Below are positions 24,647-35,880 of a stretch of 64,000 nt of DNA, piece after piece; position 1 is the first letter of the stretch, and each line of letters begins with the position of its first letter. Position numbers and translations under genes: made by a program. The DNA is from Podocnemis expansa. Lineage: Eukaryota > Chordata > Testudines > Podocnemididae. The notes beneath the pieces are model-generated. The model had not been told where the DNA came from and ran no database searches. It saw nothing but the letters and a program-made list of their open reading frames with translations. The stretch lies in the NCBI GenBank assembly GCA_007922195.1, contig ML681964.1, positions 657,150-721,149 on the forward strand. Direction: 5' to 3'.

Positions 24647-24930
24647 AGGGTATGCCTATACTGACTGCAGCAAATTTGCTGCTGTTGGCTTGGCATTCCT
24701 GGAGTGGTTTGCAGTGAGTTTGAACTCACTGCGCCACTCCCAAAAGTTGGGCCCAGAAGTCCTGTGTGTCAGGGGGCACAGAGGAAAGCTGACTGCAAAG
24801 GATTTGGGGTTGGCTTTTCTCTGATGTGTACCAGCGGCTTACAAAGTCACTGCCAGTTATGCAAGGAATTTTATGTTCCTTGCATAACTGGTGGTTGACT
24901 GCCGCTGAAAAGCCCTCCAGTGTAGACTAG
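24647..24930 (+). mobile_element. Harbinger-like MITE, family B, copy 2
   Basis: The left end (tagggtatgcctatactg) and right end (ccagtgtagacta) are inverted repeats. It carries a perfect 16-bp hairpin (24853-24868 and 24876-24891, ccagttatgcaaggaa, 7-nt loop) and a second palindrome (24711-24732, gcagtgagtt tg aactcactgc). It pairs with copy 1 at 23010-23287. A hAT element lies directly against its right end. Confidence 0.78.
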
Positions 24931-24932
24931 GG

Positions 24933-25132
24933 CAGTGGTTCCCAACATTTTTCTCTGCTGTGGCACACCTTGCTACCTTTAATTAATTTGAGGCACACCA
25001 CCATATAGCTTCCAAATGACCTCATGAATATCCATGAGCCAATGAGCCATTCCAGCGCTCTTTGAGTAGATTTTCAAAAAAATTTGTGGTGCACTTGCTC
25101 AGCCCTGATGGCACACTGATTGGGAAACACTG
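24933..25132. mobile_element. hAT-type MITE, 'gtggcacacc' family, copy 1
   Basis: 200 bp. It starts CAGTGGTTCCCAAC and ends TTGGGAAACACTG. It is flanked by gactaggg (24925-24932) and gaccaggg (25133-25140), a 7/8 match. The interior (taccttta attaatttgagg, aatatccatgagccaatgag) is the same as in 27665-27881. Confidence 0.88.
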
Positions 25133-25140
25133 GACCAGGG

Positions 25141-26120
25141 CTAAGACTGCTGCAGTAAGCTCTGAAATGTTCCATGTTCCACAGTGCACAGCAGGGGTAG
25201 CATCCTCCAGGTAACTTGTCCAGGTCATCATGTATCTCCTTCCATGCAGTGGATGCCTTTGTGCCCTGTGTATCCGTGCCTGGCAGAGGAAGGAGGTAAA
25301 AGCTGAATTTGTACCTGATGAAGGCCTCGTTAAAGACTCTGTGAACCCTATACATTGGTTCCCCTGTATGCTAAGATATACTGTTAATGGACTTGCTTCT
25401 TTTCCAATTAACATTTTAATAAAGCATTTTTATAAAATTTAAATTACAAAAGACATGTATGGAAAGAATAAAAGAGGTAAGATGAGCACACATAAAGCAT
25501 TACTAGTAAAATATAATGAAGTATACAGTTGCCTTCATAACATAAATCATGTTATGCATCTATCTGACCTATCATTAGGAGGAAGAAAAGAATGAATGAC
25601 AGGAAAAGAGAGTTAGAGGAAAGAGGGTCAAAAGAGAATGGCTAATGATTAATTTCCAAATCGCAGGTATATAAAAGGTAATGGCCCCGGATGTCTGTAA
25701 ATTTCCTCTCAGACTTCTGCAGTCTAATATATGTGACCCTTTCAAAGAAGGAATCATCATTTAATCTATTATTTTTTTATTCATCTCAGATCAGCTTGCC
25801 TGTGTTTCAAGCTAGTATTTTTGCCATGAACACACTGATAATAATCCAGTGACATGATCTTTTGACATTTCTGGCGTATTCTGTACCAGACATAAATCTG
25901 ATACAAATGAAAGTCTTACGCCAGTCGGAAGTCCTTCCTGCTCACGCTGAAGTCCGTGGGAGTTTTGCCAGCACCTTCCATGAAAGCAGGACTGACTCCA
26001 TTATGATGACTAACTGTATCTGTCACATTCTTCCTGGAACCTGTTGTTTGTTCATAGTGCTCAATTACATAAAAGTATTGCCTGCCCAGACTGGAGTCTT
26101 CTGAGCCATTGTCTCTCATA
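25141..26120. other. Non-coding, nothing recognised
   Basis: The antisense 130-codon frame at 25022-25414 begins inside a hAT MITE and shows no domain. A short old-repeat word occurs near 25930-25985 (see findings). Confidence 0.45.
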
Positions 26121-26128
26121 CTATATTA

Positions 26129-26603
26129 CAGGGGTGGTCAAACTTATGGAACTCAAGAGCCCCACAAGTTGATTATTAAAACTTCAAGAGCTGCACTGAG
26201 GCCTATAGCCATATACTTTTACCTACTCCAAAATTACTAAGTTTAAAATTCTTTGCACACTTTAATTTTATCATAAAAGAGGACACCTATCGATCCTACT
26301 TATGTCAGATTCTAAAAATTAATTAAGGTTACCATGAAAATTAGGCCTGTACAGTAAAAACTTAACTGCTGCTTGATGTAGAAGACTGCAGGATATTGGC
26401 GAGTTTTTTAAAATCCTGACCAGGCCGCACTTCTTTCTGCCATTCCCAACCATGCTGCATTTCTCCCTACTGTCCCAACCCGCCTTCTGAACTCCTAGGC
26501 TGGGGATGCCTTCCTAAATTGATTTGCTGACGTTCTTCTGGGAGCCACAATTTTTCATTCAAGAGCCACATGTGGCTCCCGAGCTGCAGTTTGGCCATGC
26601 CTG
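26129..26603. mobile_element. hAT-type element, 'CAGG-GTGGCCAAACT' family, copy 2
   Basis: 475 bp, CAGGGGTGGTCAAACT to AGTTTGGCCATGCCTG. It is flanked by a perfect 8-bp duplication, ctatatta (26121-26128 and 26604-26611). It is collinear with copy 1 and of the same size to within 2 bp. It is non-coding. Confidence 0.93.
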
Positions 26604-26611
26604 CTATATTA

Positions 26612-27656
26612 TGTGGGCTACCAACATCCAAAGAATCCTTCGTTGAATTCCATTTTGATTTTCGGACAGTCAGGGATTTGGGTGTTTGATGGGAAGGTAG
26701 TCTGTAAGGAAATCTTATATGAAGTACTCCACAGACTGGAAATGTTACAGAACCAGTCAAGGTCTTAGACTAAACTTTCGCAATTGGGCGTTGTGAATAG
26801 GTGTTCCGGGATTGAAACCAAATGTGTGCCCTTTCCATAGTGCTAAATGGGAGAAATGTTTTCAGTCTGACTCTTTCAAAACAGAATTTTGGAATTCCCA
26901 TTCTATAAGAAATTTCTAAATTTCATTTTTCATTCCTGTAGAGGTCTCTGTCTTGTCCAACGCATCAGGGTCCCTCATCCCCTTGCTACTGCAGACATAT
27001 AAAATCAAGCTTAAAGAGGAACTAGTCTCCTCTGCGGCCCTAGTCTTCTAGGCAGGGCAGAGCAGCAAACACTCAATCGGCTGATGCCCTGATTCAGGTA
27101 GATGACAGACAAGCACAGGCCCTCCGGCCTATGATGAGTAAGCAGCCATCCCAAGGGTGGAGCAGTCACAGAAGAAACACTGCAACCCAGTCACACCCTA
27201 ATCCACCAGGCCCCAGCTCAGAGCCCTAATTGTGACAGACGGCTCCATCACTGGATCAGCAGGGATTCTTCTCGGACATGCCAGACAGTGCTAGCACTAT
27301 AACCAGATTACTGTCTCGAGTCCCTCAGCTACTTCCTACAACCCCCTTTCCATGTACTTTGATTCCCTGGGGTTCCTTCATCTCCCCAGGCATATGGCCA
27401 GTGGCAGTCCCAGCAGCTCCTCTGTGTCTTCATTGGCTGGCAGACCTGGGAACTATTCTGAGTCTTCAGCACTGCCTAGCTTAGTCTCTGGTGCCAGGCG
27501 TTGCAGCAGGCAAGAGGCATCTGCTTCAGTCTCCATCTCCATTTCTGTTTCTGACTCCCCCCAGGTGAGCTGCAGTGCAGGGCCTGCCTTTTAAACTTCT
27601 TGTACCACCCCTCTGCTTCCAGAACAATAGGAGAGGCTGACCTGGCTGGCCTTACC
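26612..27656. other. Non-coding; GC-richer block at about 27000-27650
   Basis: The right half is visibly GC-richer than its surroundings and carries Ser-rich chance frames (about 80 codons at 27352-27594). No splice context, terminal repeat or known family was recognised. Confidence 0.45.
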
Positions 27657-27664
27657 CTCTAGGG

Positions 27665-27881
27665 TGGTGGTTCCCAACATTTTCTCTGCCGTGGCACACC
27701 TTGCTACCTTTAATTAATTCGAGGCACACCACCATATAGTTTCCAAATGAACTCATGAATATTCATGAACCAATGAGCCAATCCAGAGCTCTTTGAGTAG
27801 TTTTTCAAAAAATTTTGTGGCACACCTGCTCAGACCTGAGGGCACACCTGTGTGCCATGGCACACTGGTTGGGAAACACTG
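27665..27881. mobile_element. hAT-type MITE, 'gtggcacacc' family, copy 2
   Basis: 217 bp with a perfect 8-bp duplication, ctctaggg (27657-27664 and 27882-27889). The right end GTTGGGAAACACTG is canonical. The left end reads TGGTGGTTCCCAAC, two bases off CAGTGG. It has an extra 'cacacctgtgtgccatgg' block relative to copy 1. Confidence 0.92.
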
Positions 27882-27889
27882 CTCTAGGG

Positions 27890-30488
27890 AATGGGTGGTG
27901 GTTAGTCTAGGTCAGTCTTGGAGAGAAGCCACAGCTCCTTGCTATAGTTTTATGTTGGAGTATATCCCCCCTTCCATCTCAGAAGTTTCTGGAGAACAGG
28001 AATTCTATTTTCTGGACAGCTCTCATAAAGTGTTTTCCTGAGTATGGAACTATGGAAGAAGGGACTTGGGGTTTTGTCCTAATCGTAATGCTAATAAACT
28101 TGATTTTAACAGAATAAAGAATTAGATCACACCTTGCTCAGTGACATCCAGGGAATTATCCTAATTTCTCTCCTACATACTACTTGCTGCAATTTATTTT
28201 CCTACTTATTAGTTTCACTGTAGTTAGATTTCCAAATTTGGAAGGATCTGTTTGACGCGTATAACTTCTCAAACCTTGTCATTTAGCTATATTGGTTTAC
28301 ATTTTGCCTTCCATGTCCCCTTTTTGTTCACAAGTAAGCATGACTTCTGAGACTACATTATTACCTTCTTCAGCAGCATCCATCTGAATTAGACTTAGCC
28401 CTAAACATTTGAAGGCAGAACAATGTTTTGGTTCTGATTTACAAGGGGAATGAAAGTAAACCTTATACGGAAATTCTGTTGTGGCATGAAGGGGCAACTG
28501 CCTTTCCGTAGCAAAGAACAGCCTTAACTCCACCATGTTTAATTAATTTTAGTCTGTGAATATAGAAGATAATGGCAAAGACTAACACACCAATTGTAAT
28601 AGTTAGAGGTGGTATGTCTTGCAACTTAAAGTCACCTGAAAATTTTTAACCTGGTTCTCTATTCACTTATATAAATATAAATCAGGCATAACTCTACTGA
28701 AGTTACCAAACTTAAACTGGTATGAAAGAGGGAAACTGAGAGAAGAATCACATCCTCAGCCATCTTCCAAGAAGTTGAAGGCTCTACAAAGCTGGGTAAA
28801 TCCGGAGGAAGAAAGGAGTTGTGACTTTAGATAAGCCTTTGTAAAAAATCCATAACTGATTGGACTTCTCTTTCTCCTCCCACTCCACATGTGGCCACAT
28901 ATACAAAAACGATAATGGTCTGTCTGCTTGCTGTTCCAAATATATTAAAAATGCCCAAATTAAAAGGTCTGTAGTCATATGACATTCTCAAATGAGATAA
29001 GCTTCATTCATGATGGCTGGGTACCCTGGGTATTTTTTAGTTTGTTACAGTATCTGAGGGAGGGAAACTATAGGATTGGAACACATGCAAAAACTTCAAT
29101 AGGGCCTTTTTACAAAGGAAAACTCATTCTACCACTTAGAAACAAAAGTAGCCTGATTTATGTTTGAAACACTGAAATATTAGACAGATTTAATTTTTAA
29201 GAATATTTTCTTTATATAATCAAATCAAAATGGCTAAGATTCTATATTGTGTTGTGGGCACAGAGTAAAAAAATAAAAATAAAAACCCTACCTGCAAACT
29301 GGCATAAGTACCCATGGAAGGATTTTGCCAGTATTGGGTGATCATTTGCTTGTATGTGACAGTTTAGGAAGTCTAAAGTAAAAAGAGCAAGGCAGTAAGA
29401 GCATCTCTTATTCCTGTCTGATCCATTGTATTGATCCTTTGGGGACATGGTCAATGGGTGCCTTTTTGAGCAGCCCTAGGTTCTTCTGACTTATGCAGCA
29501 GAACCAGATGAGAATACAACAAAAGGTAATCTAAGTTCATGGTCTTCTGCTGTTATATAAATGCTGAATGGAGCTAAGATCTACATTTTCAAAGTAGGAG
29601 ATGCTGATTTTTGTGATAATATTTTATTATACTGACTGTGATCCTGAACCTGTAGTTCCTCTACTCATACAAAACTTCCTTTGACATCAGTGAAAGTTTT
29701 ATCTTGTTAGCCCTTTTATTTTAAAGTATTAGGAAAAAGGCCTGCATGTGACATGAGAAGGGCAAACCAAATTCTGAAAAGAAAAAATTCTCACATAAAG
29801 TACAATTATACAAACCCTTTCCATCAGGATATTTTCCCCCAAGAACATGGTCAAATGCCAACAATCATTAGTATCTAGGATTGGAATAGCGTCCTGTCCA
29901 GCATACCTTATGCACCAAAAGTTAATGAAACTACTTGAGCGAATAGGGTTGGAGAACTCAGTTCTATGACCAGAGAAGAATGAAGTCTTTCTAGGAAGAC
30001 ATTAAAGCTCTCTCACTTGAATTATATATGTTTAACATGTGCATTTAACTTCAGTCCTATGCATCCTTAAGAGTAAACATTATTTATTGTTATAATTCAC
30101 TGTGCAGTCAAAATTCCCATTTACCTCAGTGGAGCTACTTGCCTTAAGGAAAGGTTGCAGTACTGGGCACATATTATATTCTGCCTTATTTTACTGGCAA
30201 CCTTGCTTTCCTGAATGAGATTCAAGATAGGCCATCAGCTCCTGCACCAACTGCAGAGAAAAACCAACCATCATCCAAGTATTACAGTGACTGGAACTAA
30301 ATAGTGTAATTAAGATAGATGTTTAGAATAAGATGCATGGAAAGCTGATGAGAAGTAAAAATTATTTCTTGACTTGAGGTGCGTTTATGTGTCAGCACTG
30401 AAAGTATTTTTGAGCAAGAAAAAGGTTTGTTCCAAAGAGGTGCAAGTGGGAGGATGAGGTAACTCTCACCTTCTTGCCCCCAGTTAGC
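27890..30488. other. AT-rich non-coding sequence
   Basis: No gene or element was recognised; all frames are below 95 codons. Confidence 0.5.
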
Positions 30489-30496
30489 CTGTGAAT

Positions 30497-31020
30497 GAGG
30501 TATGGCCAAACTTATGAAACTCAAGACCCACACAAGTTGATTATTAAACCTTTGAGAGATACTGAGACATATAGCCATGTACTTTTACTTACTCCAAAAT
30601 CACTAAGTTTAAAATTCATTGCATGCTTTAATTTTATTGCAAAAAGAGGTCAAATACTGATCCTACTAATCACAAATTCTAATTATTATTTAAGGTTACC
30701 CTGAAAACTAGGCCTACCTATACAGTAAAAACTTAGCTTCTCCCTGCTGTCCCAACCCCCTCCCTAACCCCCAGGCCCAGAGGCTGGCTCCCCTGGGCTG
30801 ACCCTCACCTTCCCAGGACCCCCTTATCTGGCTGCTCCGGCAGCTGGGCACAGGCTGAGGCTCGTCCCTGAGCATGCTCTGAGCATGCCCAGAGCACGCT
30901 CAGGGCAAGAGATTTTAAACTCCTAGGCTGGGGCTTCTTTCCCCTGGCTTTCTTCCACGAGCCACACTTTTTCATTCAAGAGCCGCATGTGGCTCCCAAG
31001 CCACAGTTTGGCCGTGCCTG
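30497..31020. mobile_element. hAT-type element, 'CAGG-GTGGCCAAACT' family, copy 3
   Basis: 524 bp, ending AGTTTGGCCGTGCCTG; the left end is eroded (gaggtatggccaaact). Flanks ctgtgaat (30489-30496) and ctatgaat (31021-31028) match 7/8. It is about 50 bp longer than copies 1 and 2. The extra material is a GC-rich central block holding near-palindromic 'gagcatgctctgagcatgcc' (about 30869-30902). Confidence 0.87.
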
Positions 31021-31028
31021 CTATGAAT

Positions 31029-34000
31029 GAGCAACAGGCTACACACAAACTCTGGACGTGTATGATGTTACCAAAGTCCCCTACTGCACACTGCTGTATT
31101 ACACAAAGCAGGGCTCTAATTAGGCTGGGTAATGAATGACCCGGGATGGGAAAGCAGAGGCTCATAAACCACAGCAGGAAACAACAGGGCATCACCGTGT
31201 GGAGGAGGAACTGCACTTTCCGTGATAAAATACTGCAGATTCCACCCTGGAAGGCAAAGAGCCAGCCTGCTGTGTCTGCTGCATCAAGTGCAAGGGGGTG
31301 CTGCCAGGGAGGCTCGGCTGAATCCCAGCCCTGTGGGCTCCTTTCATTCCCCTGTGCAATGAAGCACAGGCCCTTGCCTTGAACCAGCTGCAGGGGAGGG
31401 TGCCTCTGCTCATTGGGGGGCCTCCCTGCCCTAGTGAGCCCAGATACCCTCCCTCCCCAGAGAAGTGGGGGGGGACAGAGGTGGGAAGGGTGTGCCCCAG
31501 GCACTGCATTCAGGCTGCAGACACTGAGGAGGATGCTCTTAGGGCAGTCTTCTGGCAGGATTTTCCAGCCAAAGCACACACCCACTTGACCCTGGGGAGG
31601 GCAGAGTGCGCATGCGCTTGCTGGGGAGGGGAGACAGCGGCTAAATCTTTGGGGGGGGGGGGGGAGGGCTCGTGTCCAGGGGTGGTAGCAGCAAAGAAGG
31701 CGGAGCCCCAACACTGCACGTGCCCGACGTTAGAAAAGCCCCCCAATCGCAGTGGCTGGGAGTGTTTGAAAAAAGGGGGCGGGGTCGACTTACAAATATC
31801 AAGTCTAAGGGGACTGTTGAGCATATTTTTTGCTCCAAAAGCAGAAATTACGTTTGCATAGTTTCTGTACAATTCCCTGCGTCTGCTTTTTTCATTTGAT
31901 GCTAACAGAGGTGAAACATGCTCTTGCAGAAAGCATCCACCTGCTGCTCCTGTCATGCGTTTTGCTGAGAAAACCTCAGAAAAATAGGATTTTACAGAGA
32001 ACCTGTGACTCAGCGCCGCTATGACCTGGTCTGTATTTGAGTTCACCTTCAAACCTCTTTGTTGGTATCTAAACCGAGTTGTATTCAAAAGCAACGAGGG
32101 ATCTCCTTATGTTCTTTTTTTAATACAAAGGATTTTCACCCCACCGAGGCAGGAGATTTGTTAAGGAGGTGCGTTAACTTCACACCACATTTCTAATCAG
32201 GATCTAAATGCTGTCACGTTTCCTGCCCCAGTAACCAGAGAGGGGCATTGCACCACATTTCCGTGTAAAAGCCTCTTCCCAAAAGCTGGAAGAGACTTGT
32301 CATGCTCTGACTTACTCCTCACATTGAGGCTGCAAGTCCAGAGGCAGCGAGCTAGCGACATTTGAATGATTACTGAAAGATCACCCGAACAAACGTGTTA
32401 GCCAGCAATTTACCTGAATTAAAAAAAAAAATACCAGGTGCCTTTGTGATCCCCTTCCCTGCATTTACATGTCTCACTGAAAGGTGGTACGGGGGTGTCC
32501 AGTATTTCGCACCGGCATATGGTTAATTCTCTGCAAAGACAAAAAAATAGCGTGACACATCCTCCTGTCCCCAATGTGAACAAGATACTGCTGCCATCCG
32601 AGTCAATGGGCTAACTCCTGCTAACATCAGTGGCACAAGATGGGGTCACATATGTGTATTTTGTCGATACGAGTCACCCTGTGCGCTTTGCGGGAAGGGT
32701 CCCTTAGCCTTTTGCGTCAAACTTTCTGTAACTTTCTAGGGACGCAAATAAAGGGTGTGAAAGCCTGGCCGGCCGGGCTGTTTATTACTAGTCAAAGGCG
32801 ATTGCTCTAATTCGTCCTATTGCTCAGAGATGTGGGGCAACTCCGCTCACAGGCTGCATCAAAATGAATTTGCGAGTTCCCAGGCTAGTGCCAGCAAAGC
32901 CCTCTTCTTGAGTCCACGCCTTTCCGTGCCTTGTTGCAGTCACTCCGGATTCAGCATTTGATGCGAAGTGGTGGCATGCCATCGCTGCCTAAACCGAAGC
33001 ACTGATCTTCATTAAACCCCCAATTTATTCATGTTGCTCAGCTATACTGGGGCTGAAGACTTATCTACTCCCTAGGAAGGTGAACTGATTCTCAATACGC
33101 ATCAGCAATATAATACGAGCCTTATGGGTCATCATTCAAATTGTTCACTATGTTTGCCCTGACCAGGAGTTGGGTGGGGAAGACAAACCTAAAACCATGA
33201 CATGGTTTGTGTCATACCACCTGATGTTTTCTAATTCTCAAGCTGTCTGGAGTTTACCCCTTATTAGGAGTCTGCGCCCATCACCAGTAAGGTTGGGTTA
33301 GCGACATAGCCTGATCTTGAGAAACTGAGGCACCACCAGGCTCCCTCTGTGGGAATTAGTTTTTGAAATGGCTCCTTCCATTTAGTCTCATTTGATTTTG
33401 AACATCTCCACCTTCTTTTTTAACATAATACCACAGTCAACATTTTGAGGTAAATTAATTTTTCCTGAGTTGGAGTTACAAGCTCTCCCCACCCCCTAGA
33501 TAAATAAACGAACACGGTCCTCCAAACTGGAAGGGGTGGCGGTGTCTTTCTGGCCTTTGCTCAAAAAGTACGTTTTGTCTCCCTACCCAAGATAGGGAAG
33601 CCCCATGGCTTAGCTGAACCAACCAAATCACCTTCGCTTGTTTTTTCAGGATTTCAAGCACTAGTAAAAATCCCATTGGCGCCCATATGGAGGAGATATT
33701 TTAATAAGACGTTTTACCTGGGGGCAAGCTGAGAAAGAGAAGGGCTGCGTGACTTGTAAGTGTTTCAGACAACCAAAAACTCAAGACAGCGGTGTTATTT
33801 TTAGTCCTGGAAACTCGGGTGGCGTTTGTTTAAGCAATTCACTATTGATCTTTCACCATCTCTCTTGTAATCCCCAGGCTCGGTCCCTGGCCAGACACTT
33901 TTAATTGGATTTGGGAGAGAATCCACTGCTCATGGCTCTTCCAAACTAGTTTTTTAAACCTACTTAAAAACTTGTCCAATCAACCTTGTTACTTTACTGG

Positions 34001-34319
34001 CTTAGTTTAATGTCAGTGGGGCCCAGTATTCACGTCGGCGGGAGGTGGCAGGAGAATAAATGGAGGAGTCTGAAGAGCGGGAAAGGGGGGCAAAGGCGCC
34101 AAATCTACTCCCTTCCTGCTGAGGCAATGGGGTTAGACAGTCTAACGCACATGACTCAGGCTGGATTTTTTTTTTTTCTGATAGGAAAAGCAATTCTCTT
34201 TCTGGATGATTAATAGCTCAGTCCCCTTCGCCCCTTCAGCGTGTCCCTTCTCGCACCACCAGTCTGAATTGTTTAAATTTGACCTTTATGACTGTCTGCC
34301 CTTCACACAGGCGCCCAGC
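31029..34319. other. Repeat-poor flank of the CpG island
   Basis: No classifiable mobile element. GC is raised at 31140-31780, including a G14 run (31651-31664) and the window's longest open frame (263 codons, antisense, 30923-31714). That frame runs into a hAT MITE and looks spurious. The stretch 32600-33100 has complex, non-repetitive sequence of the kind often seen in conserved non-coding DNA. I cannot show conservation from one sequence. Confidence 0.45.
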
Positions 34320-35880
34320 CAGCAGAAAGCCAGATGCTCGCTTCCTGGCAGGTCTCTGCTCTGGCTCTACCGGAGCTGGGCGCTGCCTGGGCTACCCTGA
34401 ACCCCCCGATCCGCTCCCGGCGCCGCCGGCTCTCTAAAGCCGCAAGGGGAGGCAGAAATCAGGCAGGGGCGTTTCGCCTCGCAGCAGCTATTCGTGTCTC
34501 TCCATTTGCCTCACGTGAGGCCAGTTTGCACCGCTGCAGGTGGAGGATCCCGCCGATCTCATGCTGGGGAGCTGGGCAGGACCCGAGCCCGCCTCATTAG
34601 TCAGCACGGCCCGTCCCTTCCCATTGCCTCGCTCGGCGTGCGCGCCCCGCGCCTGCCAGAGGGACACGCCGGCGGTGGCGCATTGCTGCACAGTGCGGCG
34701 TCGCTCCCCCTGCCTGGGTGTTGGCCGGTGTCTGTCTCTTTGTATAACCTTGCCTGCAACTAAGGCGGGATTGGGGGTAACCCCCATAGATCGCCACTCA
34801 GGGGGGGCAGGCGCGGAGCCGCAGCACATGACGGCCTCCCCAGGCGCCCCCCTGCACCAGGGGGAGCTGACCCCGCCGGGAGGGGTTTGCAAAATGCCTC
34901 TGGCGGCGTCTCCCTGGAGCTCAGCGCCAGACGAAATCTCTTGGCCGCACACGCACCCGGGCGGCGAGCTCGAGGGGGGAGGAAGCGGGTGGCTTCAGCT
35001 CTTGGCCCGGTTTTACGCCGGGGTAAACGGAGCGTCCCGGCGGCTCACGGCAGCCCCTGAGCTAAGGCGGGGGCCTGCGACAGCCTCACTCGCCCCTTGC
35101 AGCCCTGCCGGGGCTCAGTTGCGTTAGGCCGGCTGGGCGCCAGCTCCCACGTGCCCCGCAGGCTGCAGCCCCAGGCGGGGGCGCAGCCGGGCCCGCGTCT
35201 GTCTTTGTAGCTGGGCGCGGGGGCGGTGCCGCGCTGTCCCCCCGGGAGCCGGGGGCTTCCCCCTGCCGCCGCCGCCGCGGCGGGGAGGCGGGAGCCGGGC
35301 TGGGCACGCGGCTCCGAGCGGAGCCGTCACGTGCCGCCGCCCGCCCACTCCCAGCTGCGCGTTCTCGAACGCTAACAGCCGGGGAGTTCCAACTCCGAAC
35401 GCGGAGGGGGGGTCTCCGTTCCGCCCCCCCCCCGCGCGTGGCAGGGATCACCCGGCTCTGCAGGGCAGGGCGCGGCGCCGTCACCTGATCGTCCGCGCGC
35501 CGCCCCCCGCCCCCGGGAGGGGGGGCAGTGGCCGTGTGTGGTATATGACACCTCGGCCCCCTCCCCTGTGCCTCGTGTCAGCTGCCCGCCGCTGCCGCCA
35601 GGATGCCAGCCGCTCCCGCCTTGCTGCAGGTGAGGGGAGTCCTAGCCCTGCCGGCTGCCTGCTGCGGGGAGACGCGTGATTGCAAAGCCCTAGCGATCTG
35701 CGGGAGGTTGCAATGGGTGGAGGAGGAGGAGGCGGCGGCTGCTGCCATTGCTGTGCTAAGTTTGAGCCCTGCTTGCTCCACCGGCGGGGCACTCAGCCGT
35801 GCCACGCTTGCAGGCTGCGGAGCAGGGGGCTTGTTTCCCCGCTGCCCACAGAGCAGGCGGGGGGGGGTCTTGGAGGGAAG
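34320..35880. promoter_or_regulatory. CpG island, probable gene promoter
   Basis: A dense, unmethylated-type CpG island in an otherwise AT-rich, CpG-poor window, densest at 34600-35700. Visible sites include GC boxes (ccccgcccccg near 35506) and CACGTG E-boxes near 35148 and 35327. There is a TATA-like gtatatgac at about 35540, some 60 bp before an ATG in a good context. Such islands usually mark the 5' end of a housekeeping or developmentally regulated gene. Direction is inferred as + from the ATG and splice donor at 35603-35629, but CpG islands are often bidirectional. Open frames across it (195, 154 and 132 codons) follow from GC richness and are not taken as genes. Confidence 0.8.
35603..35629 (+). 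CDS. Putative first coding exon (partial gene)
   Basis: ATG preceded by 'gccgccagg', a strong initiation context. It encodes MPAAPALLQ and then meets CAG|GTGAGG, a consensus splice donor at 35629/35630, phase 0. It lies at the downstream edge of the CpG island and about 60 bp after a TATA-like box. The open frame continues past the donor, so an unspliced reading is possible but has no recognisable domain. I do not recognise the protein from nine residues. It could equally be 5' UTR with a chance ATG. No downstream exon of this gene could be proven in the window. Confidence 0.3.

Noticed and set aside
30923..31714. 263-codon antisense open frame, the longest in the window
   Set aside because: Its C-terminal part is read through a hAT MITE (30497-31020), it has no recognisable domain, and local GC richness explains the length.
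31379..32094. 160-codon (+) and 194-codon (-) overlapping frames
   Set aside because: Mutually overlapping on opposite strands around a G14 run, with no domains; GC-driven.
34540..35127. 195-codon frame in the CpG island, and the 154- and 132-codon antisense frames
   Set aside because: GC-rich sequence lacks stop codons; the predicted proteins are Ala/Pro/Arg-rich without domains, and overlapping frames on both strands are equally open.
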